Assembly: GCA_027596945.1 (NCBI GenBank) | Contig: JADGJH010001328.1 | Coordinates: forward strand, 1 to 10,665 | DNA length: 10,665 nucleotides | From: Physocladia obscura | Taxonomy: Eukaryota; Chytridiomycota; Chytridiomycetes; Chytridiales; Chytriomycetaceae | Reading direction: 5' to 3' | Part shown: in pieces, positions 1-8,169 of the stretch | How positions within the stretch are numbered: the first letter of the stretch is position 1 | How the letters are laid out: each line of letters begins with the position of its first letter | Program-made: the position numbers and the translations under genes | Notes under the pieces: model-generated | The model's input: the letters and a program-made list of their open reading frames with translations, nothing else | What the model was told of the DNA's origin: nothing | Databases searched by the model: none

Positions 1-20
1 AAAAATAAAGAACATTTCAA

Positions 21-26
21 TTTATT
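21..26 (-). terminator. Candidate poly(A) signal of the transposase relic
   Basis: Read on the minus strand, AATAAA begins one base after the TGA that closes the transposase reading frame. Its position fits a polyadenylation signal inherited from the intact element. The hexamer is short and the DNA is A+T-rich, so chance occurrence is possible. Confidence 0.35.
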
Positions 27-1078
27 TCAGATGAAACCCATATCTTTGAGTCCCTCTTTAGATGAAGTTGTTGGGTTGAAAAAACCAACATATTCATAAC
101 CACAAGTTTTGAAAATAGGGTGGAAGTTGTAATGTCTATAATGGGCAAAAGCAGTGGCAACAATTTGCAGGATATTCCTCATATTGACTTTATTTTCTGG
201 GTATTTCTTTAAAGTTGTTTCTTGATCATTCCAAAAAGTACTTCAATTGGATTGAAAAAGGGGCAATATGCAGGTAAAAACAGTGGAATAATTCCCAAAG
301 AACGCAAGTACATGATAAATTGAGATGAATGGTGAATAGAAGCACCATCTAAGATCCATATTGAATGTTTGCCTGGATATTTGGACACCTTTCCGGATTT
401 CAGGGCAAAGTTGCAACAGCAATCAGCAAACTTAGATTGGTCAAAAGTTCCTTCTGTAGAATATGACTCAAGGATTCCAGAATAACCTATAAATGTCAGT
501 AAAGAGACACAAGGTAACCTCAGGTACTCTCCCCAAATACAAAGCCTCTTTCCTTTCATTGCATATCCTCGGCGGCATACAAGACCTCGATTGTCAAATG
601 AGACTTTGTCCAAGAATACCAGATTGTAGCTTATTCAGTCCAGGCTGTTTATCTCATGCATGAATCTCCTACCATTCATTTCTTTGATGTTAATTGCTCG
701 CTGTTCAAGAACTCCTTTGCATTCTGAAAGCATTCAATATGCTCCAGACTTGAGACAGACTGATAGATTGCTTCCAATGCAATTTTTTGAATGCTTTCTG
801 TGCTTCATCCAAGAAGGACAGTGGTTGTGCTTTGAAGTACTGTAGCATCCATTCCTTGTGTGTGACAGTGAATTTTCGAATAACAGTTGTTTGCTTGCGA
901 GAACTCCAGTTTCTTTGAACTGCCTGATCCAGTTTCAAATAGCTTCAGGGCGCTTCATATAGATCTTGGCAATTTCAGAGACTCGCTTGTGGTGAATGAA
1001 ATAGTTATATAAGGCATGAATTTTTGTGTTTTCATGTACATGTGTGTGGGAAACAACATGCTGTAGGTCAACAGGCAT
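27..1078 (-). pseudogene. Tc1/mariner-type (DDE_3) transposase, broken by frameshifts and stops
   Basis: When intact this would cut and paste a DNA transposon. Reading from an ATG at 1076-1078 to a TGA at 27-29 gives about 350 codons, the usual length of the family. An N-terminal helix-turn-helix (VSEIAKIY near 985) is followed by a second DNA-binding segment (PLSFLDEAQKAF, about 790-830). The catalytic core has its first Asp in FLD at 608-610, its second in WILDGASIH at 347-349, and the Glu of NPIE at 242-244. The 34 residues between the last two match the DD34E spacing of Tc1. The C-terminal tail (FKTCGY) lies near 90-110. The frame changes near 895, 715 and 215, and TGA stops occur at 935-937 and 635-637; the second replaces a usual Trp. 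I found no terminal inverted repeats or target-site duplication. The left end probably lies outside the window. The element is dead. Confidence 0.88.
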
Positions 1079-1848
1079 GTTCACAGGGTTGCTGACTGTG
1101 TGCAGGGGTTGAGTTTGAGTTGAATAAACAATATTTGCTTATTTTGTAGTAGTAACATGCCTCCTGTGTTGGTGACATATCTCAGCTGGAATTTCCGAGT
1201 GCTGCTTTCTTGAAATCAGCAGGCAAAAATTTGTTACCAAAGCAGCAATATAAACCATCCATATACTCCTTTCAAAATCCTCAACACACAATGAATGTTA
1301 CTAATTGATCAATTAGCATACAAAATATTACTTTGATCTGTCTAGATAATTGGGAGAAGGTATGTGGGTGGGTGGATGCTGAGTTTTGAGGAAAGTTTGG
1401 AAGTCAAAATTTGAGTTTAAAATCCAACAAAATCTTGATAGCATCATTTACGCTCAAACTCAAAGAAGGAAAACCAATGGTACCATCATCAAAGCAATAT
1501 ATACCGCGACAGTAGAGGCCAAGTGCTTTAAAGTTGAGTTGGCTAAGTTGGTGTATAGCTGCTGGTGCCAACAGCTGCCTAGATGTTTATAACCTACGCG
1601 GGGCTGGCAGGCACGAATCTTTGGGCGAGAGTTAATGAGATGCTAGAGGTGGATCTTTTACAGAGTACTCGCATGGTGTAGATTACTCCAGGCACTGTTG
1701 TGTTGGAGAAAATATCAATGGTACACACTTGTTTAGAATAATAAGATAATAAGAACATTAGGTTGAAATCAATATTTTCTGAGAATTTCGCATGATTCGG
1801 TTCTTTTTAACACCGGTCCTTACACAAAACAATGGCACCTCACAAGTT
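1079..1848. other. Spacer between transposase relic and HET gene; no supported gene
   Basis: No reading frame here resembles a protein I recognise. The part from about 1500 to 1690 is visibly richer in G+C than its surroundings. On the plus strand it holds a frame from an ATG at 1583 to a TAA at 1739-1741, interrupted once by TAG at 1679-1681; this could be a gene remnant or chance. I saw no clear poly(A) signal for the HET gene downstream of its stop. The transposon's right end must lie somewhere in this stretch, but I could not place it. Confidence 0.5.
1301..1316. repeat. 16-bp perfect palindrome
   Basis: CTAATTGATCAATTAG equals its own reverse complement. It lies about 220 bases upstream of the transposase start codon and 530 bases beyond the HET stop. 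It could be a protein-binding site or an internal part of the transposon end, but A+T-rich DNA produces such palindromes fairly often. Confidence 0.6.
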
Positions 1849-4080
1849 TTATACACCGTCAATTGACAAAGAACCAATAATGAGAGGACTGTTCATTGTG
1901 AGTATAGAAGGCATATCCCCAAAATGAACAAAACGGCCAATGACCTCATTCTCCGCCCCAACGCACACAACACCATATATAACCTTACTCTTCTTGACTG
2001 GAGAGGAAGCTTCAGTGGTTTCATTTTCAAAGGGACTATCCTTGGCATCATCCCTACACACTGGAAGAAATTTTGGTGCAATGTCTGCGATCTTTGACCG
2101 TAACTGAACCCAGCCAACAATAACATTGTTGTGTGAAAGAACTCCAGTACATCGATTTACCCAACAGCGAGATGACAAAATTGCTTTACGAAGGACATTG
2201 CTGACATTCAAGCTGCTGCTGTCCAATTCACCGAAACCTTCCAATCCTTCCGGACTGATGGTGACCAGCTGATCAACAGAACGTATTGTAGCTTGATAAA
2301 AAAGTTCAAACACAAATTTTGATGCCTGCTTGAGCTCGTCCATAGTCACCTTTATTCCCAATACTTCAGCAGAAAGAGCTGAATACAAAAGTGTAGATAG
2401 TCCAGATTTAAAATCGTGACTGAACATTAGCTCTCCAGGATTAAAGCCCAAATCAACATCAAATTCATGAATAATTAATTTCCTCTCCAATACCGAAAAT
2501 GCCACGACAGCATGATTCTTATCTGTCAAAAGGATATTCCAAGGATATTCGCACGCTTGCATACTCTCCATTCCAAGTGCAGGCACACTTGCCCAACTGT
2601 AATTCGGTGCTTCGACAGGTTGGAACCCACCAAACAAGGAAGCATCCCCATTTATCACAAAAATCTCATTGATCTTGCCCCAAATCCAACTAACAGGCAA
2701 CGTATAATCCGGCTCAATATCCAATTTCATTACACCTAGTAACCCATACAAACGGTCATGTTCTTTGAAACAATTGCGCGCAATCAGCGACTTGAGAACA
2801 AGTTTCGTCACGAACTTATGCCCCTGAGGTACACTCGCCAACAACACACAAGTTGCTAAATCTTTTGCACTTTTTAATGAAACAAACAGTCTATCTGTCA
2901 TCTTGACACACCCAAAATACGTGTCAGGATGCTTAGTATCCATCCCCGTCACACCCATTCCTTGAATTACAGCATTTAGCGATAACGCCGGACCCAAGAA
3001 CTGGCCCAAAGTGAATTCAGAACCTTGAGGGGTTATGATGATCACTTTGTTCGGAAGTAATGCTTCCTGCAGCGTCCATACCCGCCTCATCCATTCACAC
3101 CTGCTTGCCAAACTGGCAACTGCAATTGAACTCGCAATGGAACGGACTATTGTTGGGTTTTCTCCAAATATCTTCTGCCAACACTTTACAGACTCTATAT
3201 ATTCCGTATTCTTGTCGACATTCTCAAACACCGATTTCAGATCATTCAAGGCTGCTTCTGTCTCTTCATGCAGGTCTTCAACGTACACTAAACATAGATG
3301 ACAATGTTTGTAAATGTCGCCCATTACTTTTATTTGTGCACATTTGTCGCTATCCATCATCTGATTTATGCATGCAAGATCAAGCCAGATTTTTTCAGAG
3401 TATTTACGGGCCAAGGTGAGCATTGTGGTGTACTTGTCCACGGAGACGACATTGCACGGCCAACCAACACCTCTGACAATATCGGCATGTTCGGGTATGA
3501 GTAGTTCGGTTGTTTTTTCGCCCCATACATGTGAAATACATGCATAGGATGAGTGCGCTGGTTTGGAGATTAAAGCTGGGGAAGCTTGGGTTGTGATGTC
3601 GATCAACCGCAAGGGCATGAAGTCAGGAGTGTTGACTGCCACTCGTTGTCTGAGAAAAGAAGGTTCTCGGAGTTCAAAACGGAGTGGTGCTACAGGTGAT
3701 GCTTCGTTGGCTGTTGATGGATCGACGTCTTGGATTGTTGAGTCTGGTGCTCTTACAACTTCCTCTTGGGCATGCAGATCAGTGGAAGCATTTCTTACTG
3801 TAAGGGCTTGGGAGGCACCTGAATCGAACAGATCGTTCGGAGTAGTGACTGTCGGCAAGGAGTCAGTTTGATCAGATGACATTAATACCAACGACGGGTG
3901 AGAAGAGATCGACTGTACAGGCAATGGATCAGCAGGGGCAAGCACTATGGGAGAATTATTGCTTGGGGTAGTTAATTTTGAGGAGTGCGACGAAAAGAAC
4001 TTTCTCTGTTGTTGTCGAGATTGGTCAGAAGACTTAGTGGTTGAATGGCTCCTGCTCATCTTGGTTAACCACTGGTGCAT
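1849..4080 (-). CDS. HET (heterokaryon incompatibility) domain protein
   Basis: HET proteins act in fungal self/non-self recognition, and many trigger cell death when unlike hyphae fuse. The role of this one is unknown. The frame is uninterrupted for 743 residues and ends in TAA. Residues 1-135 are rich in Ser, Thr, Gln and Pro and look disordered. The HET domain spans about 178-342 with its usual blocks: CISHVWG (181-187), WLDLACINQ (232-240) and RRVWTLQEALL (332-342). HDRLYGLLGVM (441-451) and SWAS (495-498) match the segments that normally follow. Residues about 520-743 are not recognised. I see no signal peptide, membrane segment, NACHT, WD40 or ankyrin region. A second Met at residue 8 is an alternative start. 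No intron is needed, unlike the intron-rich gene to the right. It lies between two dead transposons. The domain call is firm; function and any partner are inferred only from the family. Confidence 0.9.
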   Translation of the reverse strand: MHQWLTKMSRSHSTTKSSDQSRQQQRKFFSSHSSKLTTPSNNSPIVLAPADPLPVQSISSHPSLVLMSSDQTDSLPTVTTPNDLFDSGASQALTVRNASTDLHAQEEVVRAPDSTIQDVDPSTANEASPVAPLRFELREPSFLRQRVAVNTPDFMPLRLIDITTQASPALISKPAHSSYACISHVWGEKTTELLIPEHADIVRGVGWPCNVVSVDKYTTMLTLARKYSEKIWLDLACINQMMDSDKCAQIKVMGDIYKHCHLCLVYVEDLHEETEAALNDLKSVFENVDKNTEYIESVKCWQKIFGENPTIVRSIASSIAVASLASRCEWMRRVWTLQEALLPNKVIIITPQGSEFTLGQFLGPALSLNAVIQGMGVTGMDTKHPDTYFGCVKMTDRLFVSLKSAKDLATCVLLASVPQGHKFVTKLVLKSLIARNCFKEHDRLYGLLGVMKLDIEPDYTLPVSWIWGKINEIFVINGDASLFGGFQPVEAPNYSWASVPALGMESMQACEYPWNILLTDKNHAVVAFSVLERKLIIHEFDVDLGFNPGELMFSHDFKSGLSTLLYSALSAEVLGIKVTMDELKQASKFVFELFYQATIRSVDQLVTISPEGLEGFGELDSSSLNVSNVLRKAILSSRCWVNRCTGVLSHNNVIVGWVQLRSKIADIAPKFLPVCRDDAKDSPFENETTEASSPVKKSKVIYGVVCVGAENEVIGRFVHFGDMPSILTMNSPLIIGSLSIDGV

Positions 4081-4427
4081 AGTGCCGTTTCAATTTTTCA
4101 TTAAACACACGAAAACGACCAAATGCCAACTATTCTTGTTATTAATATCATTAAACAAAAAAATGGTTATACAACAACTATTTTGATTATTGTGCAGAAT
4201 AGATCAGTTTCTTTTCAACATCGTCCATTCTTTATACTTTTGCAGAACAGGGGCAAGTGATTCAATTCAAGACAAAAAAAAACAGCAAAGGAGAGCAAAT
4301 TTTCAATAACGCTGACATTTGAAGTAAATGCCTAAAAATCCTCACATAAGACTGGTAAACAGGAAACAAAAACCATTTTTACAAAAGACTTTTGCAAATA
4401 ATAATACAGTTTTCCAGGGCCCTTTCA
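4081..4427 (-). promoter_or_regulatory. Presumed 5' region of the HET gene
   Basis: This gap separates the HET start codon from the copia relic, so it should carry the HET promoter and leader. It is A+T-rich, and I cannot point to a convincing TATA box or binding site. The RNase H part expected downstream of a copia reverse transcriptase is not visible here, so the element was probably truncated on this side before or when the HET gene came to lie next to it. Confidence 0.4.
4090..4151 (-). promoter_or_regulatory. Two chained upstream reading frames before the HET start codon
   Basis: Reading towards the HET gene, an ATG at 4149-4151 opens a 16-codon frame that closes with TAA at 4101-4103. 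That stop overlaps a second ATG (TAATG, 4099-4103), which opens a three-codon frame ending in TGA at 4090-4092, nine bases before the HET ATG. If the transcript starts upstream of 4151, ribosomes would meet both frames first, which usually lowers translation of the main protein. The transcription start is not known, so this is conditional. Confidence 0.4.
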
Positions 4428-5465
4428 TTCACATTTCATTTTAAAATCAGCACCAACTTCCAATGGTGTTACACATTTCTGTTACAATTTTTCATATTAA
4501 ATCAAGATAAAATATGTTGAACATATTTTGTTTGATACAGTAATATATAACTTTTATCAGATGCATAATGCAATTCAAATCCAAGATAATATTTGCATTG
4601 GCCCTGAAAGGTTATATCAACACATGTTTTCAATGATTCAATAACTGAATCAATTATTGATTTTGTACAACAACTTAGGATATCATCAAAATAAAATCCA
4701 ATCCATATTCAGAAACCATCACATCATTTTACAACCAAGCATAGATCACCAAAACATCTTGAATACTTCAGTAGTTTCAAGATTTCACAAAATTTATTGT
4801 ACCACAGTAACCCAACTTGCTTTAAGCCAGAGAGTCCTTTCAATAAACACCAAATTGTCCCACTTTTACTGCAGCATTGAGGAGGATGCACATAGACATC
4901 AACATCAAGAATACCATTCAAGTATACTCCAACACCATCTGCTAGAAAGATACCAACATTCAACCAAGTGCTCATTGTAATAAGAAATCTCAAAGTTGAC
5001 ATCTTAATCACCAGGGAATAAGTGTTAACAAAATTTACACCATAAGTCCAATAATTGCCATGAGCAACTATCTGAGCTTTATATTTTGCAACTTTATTTG
5101 GTGGCAGCTCCTTGTGGCTCTTAACCGCATAGTTGGAATAATCTTTGTATCCTTTGGCACTTCTAATTCAAGAATTTTTTCAAAAGTACCATGATACACC
5201 AAATTTTGAATTTCAGTTCCTTCATCCCAATCCAGATCAACAATTTTGGTCTTAGACATTTCAGTTGTTGAATTTAATGAAAAAATTAATATGGCTGGAA
5301 ATTCAAAGATGGACATTGAAGAATTTGCCTGAGTAATCATATAACCCAGATTTACCATTGTTTCTTTATAATCAGAAGATGAATCTTCATATTCATCATC
5401 ATCATTATCCATTTGCTCATTGTTCACAACATTTAATCTTACTTTCTTGTGTCCAGATGAATGCT
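4428..5465 (-). pseudogene. Decayed Ty1/copia retrotransposon: reverse transcriptase (RVT_2) relic
   Basis: The pieces are collinear with copia polymerase read from high to low coordinates. An acidic linker (NDDDEYEDSSSD, near 5400) leads to the start of the reverse transcriptase near 5190. After a frame change near 5140 come AKYKAQIVAHG (about 5070), VYLNGILDVDVYVHPP (about 4905-4950), LKGLSGLKQVGLLWYN (about 4805-4850) and the catalytic YFDD at 4682-4693, a variant of YVDD. CKYYLGFEL and FNMKNCNRN (about 4480-4500) follow, then after another shift TPLEVGADF (about 4445-4475). In-frame TGA stops lie at 4724-4726, 4709-4711 and 4502-4504. No RNase H or long terminal repeat was recognised. A possible integrase tail extends the relic to about 5640. 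It cannot make a working enzyme. Confidence 0.88.
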
Positions 5466-5640
5466 TTACACTACATTACATTTTCTGATAAATAAAAAGA
5501 AAGTATGCTCAAATTCATTTCCCAATTGAGAGAAAAACTTTGGTGTGCTAGGGTGCACTGCAATGAATTTCAAGTGAGAATATAGTATTATATTGTTTAA
5601 CTTGGTGGGTAAAAGTGTGACAGTGTGCCAATTTGTGCTG
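5466..5640 (-). pseudogene. Possible integrase C-terminal tail of the copia relic
   Basis: In the frame that runs into the acidic linker, the minus strand reads roughly HTKVFLSIGK, stop, I, stop, AYF, then VKHSSGHKKVRLNVV (the last part at about 5425-5470). Order and spacing recall the end of copia integrase, where a Lys-rich stretch and an FLGY-like block precede a basic segment ending in a VxF-type block. The similarity is weak and interrupted by stops. I base the call mainly on its position directly before the reverse transcriptase. Confidence 0.4.
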
Positions 5641-6012
5641 GAGTTATGTGTTGCCATGCTAAAGAAATTATATTGTAAAATAAATGTAAAAGTATATTTC
5701 TAGTATTTATTGTGTGTGCCAACAAAAACACAAAAATATACTGTTTCTGGAGAAACTACTAATGCTATTCTCATTACAGATGGAACCATGGATGTTGAAC
5801 AAAATACTGCTGCCCTATACATTTGGGCAGCAGGCACAAACACCACTACAGTTATTACTTCAATGATGTCAATTGCAGTCACATACATAAACAAACCTCA
5901 CAATCTGGACTAGATGATAGTACTAACTGTGCCAGAAGTTTTGTTATTGTATAGAATATCACCTATAGCTTGCTAGGAGATTGACAGATGAAATAAAAAA
6001 TATAATATGTCA

Positions 6013-6027
6013 GTAAACTCAGTTTAC
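6013..6027. repeat. Short inverted repeat, 7-bp arms
   Basis: GTAAACT and AGTTTAC flank a single C, forming a near-perfect palindrome inside the unassigned region. It is long enough to notice but not to assign a role. Confidence 0.5.
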
Positions 6028-6481
6028 CCAGTTACAGCAGGGATAATCATACTCATAGTAGCTAATTTCAGAGCTCCATTCAATTTTGCTGCAGAATTAT
6101 GTTACTATTCCTCTAAATAATCCTGGTAACTATTTGTACTCTTATAGTTGTGTCACTAATGGCAAAGTGATAGTTAATAGCCAAGGGCAATCATTCAGAA
6201 CATGCTAAAGCTGTTAAGAAAAGTGGAAAAATCAAGCTAATACCCACTTGTTAGCTGCTATAAGGCACATCTCACCATGTAACCTACATGAGGTATATAA
6301 TATGTGTCTTTTCATCATCCAGTGTATAACCCTGCACTTCAATCCTGTTCATTTGCCATGTGTAACAAGGGATTTTAGAGACAATATAATTTTATTAATT
6401 TGTTGTGACTATTTCAGAAAAGAAACCAACAGTTTTTATACACTTTCCAGTGTCTCAGTGGCACCTTGGCTTGATTGGTCA

Positions 6482-6537
6482 ACTGGTATCTTAGCTAAGT
6501 GGAAAATGCTCTATTTGTCACTTTTGGTGATACCAGT
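6482..6537. repeat. Inverted repeat, 9-bp arms, 38-base loop
   Basis: ACTGGTATC at 6482-6490 is the exact reverse complement of GATACCAGT at 6529-6537. The pair could form a hairpin or be the remains of a transposon-end structure. No target duplication or second copy was seen. Confidence 0.45.
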
Positions 6538-7612
6538 GGACTTTAATCAGATCTTGGTCAGTGGTCCCAATTTTTCCATTTTTCCATGCAAATTTTCAAG
6601 TTAGAGCCCTTAAAAAAACTTGCCTATCAATCCATCACTTGTGAAACATACAACATGCTGTCACAAGTACATACAATTAATACAGAGCCATTTCTAGGCT
6701 TCCAGTGTCTCCTAGCATCAATTGTGAATGAGTAATAAAAATATTTCTATCTTTACAGCCCATTGTGGCACATGGCACTGAATACCACTACAGCAGCATG
6801 AGCTGTTGTACCAATAGTGCCCTTAACCAAAACTACAGCTTTATTCACCCCTTTGATCATTACAATATTAACCTTGTTATCTACACAAGCTGAGGTCTCA
6901 TACATGCATAACAAGTCCTGAGGGAGTCACTATGTGTATTATTACTTTCTCAATGATAAAGAAAAGCTGTTTAATAAGGCAGTTGACAAACATACAGCAA
7001 TATTGTGTATGATGTTTCTTGTGTACTTTATTATCTTTACACGTTATTTCAGTGTAGTGATCACTGTAGATGGCCTCTTTCAGTTGTTAGGGTAGCTCAG
7101 TTATGATTAGAACTTGAATTCCAAATCTTTAATGAAAGCTTTGTATTTCAATTCTTAATTATTGTACATGGAGAATTAACAGACTAATTATTTTTGGCAA
7201 TGAATTATTCCAGACTGTTGCCACTGGTCATGGAATTCTAACAAATCCAAGTATAGGCATAATGAAATTATTAGTTCCAAGTTCTAACAGTGTGTTATTT
7301 GATAGAACTATTCCCCACACCACAAACAGAGTTGCTAAGATACCCAACTTAGTGTAGAGTATAGTCATCTTGGATTGCTTGCTAGGGAGAGATAAAAGTT
7401 TACATTTATGTGGGCTTGTGTTAAAAAGACAACAGTTAATCCATGTTGTGAGCAAGAATGTGAATCAATAGTCAACTTGATATTGAGGTTTAGGCAATTG
7501 GAATATGTGGGTTACAATTAAGTGATTAGATTACAAATACATTGTTGTTCACAAATTACTAATTTTCTCAGTCTCAACCCTTCTGTTTTCAAGCTCACTG
7601 TTTTTACTGCTA

Positions 7613-7618
7613 TTTATT
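7613..7618 (-). terminator. Candidate poly(A) signal for NAA25
   Basis: AATAAA on the minus strand starts 14 bases after the TAG stop codon of the NAA25 gene. That is close to the stop but plausible in a compact fungal gene. Confidence 0.45.
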
Positions 7619-7632
7619 ATAAAGCAAAACCT

Positions 7633-8124
7633 CTATGACAATAGTTGAATTGCCAGTGAAGACAGAAAAGACTTGTAGCTATCACGAGCAGTTGTCAACA
7701 CCGATTTCTCAATATCTGCACCAACTATTTCCACAGAAGAGCTTTTTGGACCCCATGCCTCTTTCATCTCATTTAATTCCATTTTTTCAATGCTTTTTTG
7801 CATTGCAGTTAAATGTGCCGAAAATGATCCACAAAGTTTTGAAATTTCCATATCAAAATTTGCAACAGCCTTCTCTTCAGATTTACTGCCACGCTTCAAT
7901 GATTCCAAGGCTATACGTGCATATGAAAGAGCCTGTATATTCTGTCATTAGAAAAATAATTTTTAAATCATCCAAACCTCAAACAAAATATGTAATTTCT
8001 GGCAAGATTCAAATGAGTTTATCGTTTTCAAATGTTTTTTCACGGATCCAAATTGAGAATTCAGTTTGGAAGCAATAATGTTCAATTGCGACACTGAGGA
8101 TCAAAAAAAAAAAAAAAAAAGAAA

Positions 8125-8169
<45 letters not shown>

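Larger units (their letters stand above)
5641..7612. other. A+T-rich region of unknown origin, no supported gene
   Basis: About 2 kb with only short open frames on both strands. Examples are plus 5710-5913, plus 6248-6604, minus 6753-6905 (50 residues, hydrophobic and Val-rich) and plus 6930-7095. None resembles a family I know, and in places several frames are open at once, which argues that composition rather than coding explains them. By position the segment could be the missing gag, protease and integrase half of the copia element, but I found no zinc knuckle, protease motif or integrase core. It may be heavily decayed transposon or plain spacer. I see no tRNA or rRNA. Confidence 0.45.

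Noticed and set aside
3060..3871. Several plus-strand open frames of about 70-120 codons opposite the HET gene
   Set aside because: They are antisense to a strongly supported domain, share no family features and overlap each other, so they are shadows of the HET reading frame.
27..5640. In-frame TGA codons read as a changed genetic code (TGA as Trp or Arg)
   Set aside because: The same elements also carry frameshifts and TAA stops, one relic would need TGA as Trp and the other as Arg, and the transposase frame itself ends in TGA. Decay explains this better.
5710..5913. Plus-strand 67-codon frame rich in Thr and Ala
   Set aside because: It begins with a non-ATG codon and resembles no known protein. 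A+T-rich DNA gives such frames by chance.
6753..6905. Minus-strand 50-residue Val-rich frame
   Set aside because: Two other frames over the same bases are also open and no motif or neighbour supports it.
7635..8078. Plus-strand 147-codon frame
   Set aside because: It lies antisense across the last two NAA25 exons, whose splicing and similarity are well supported.
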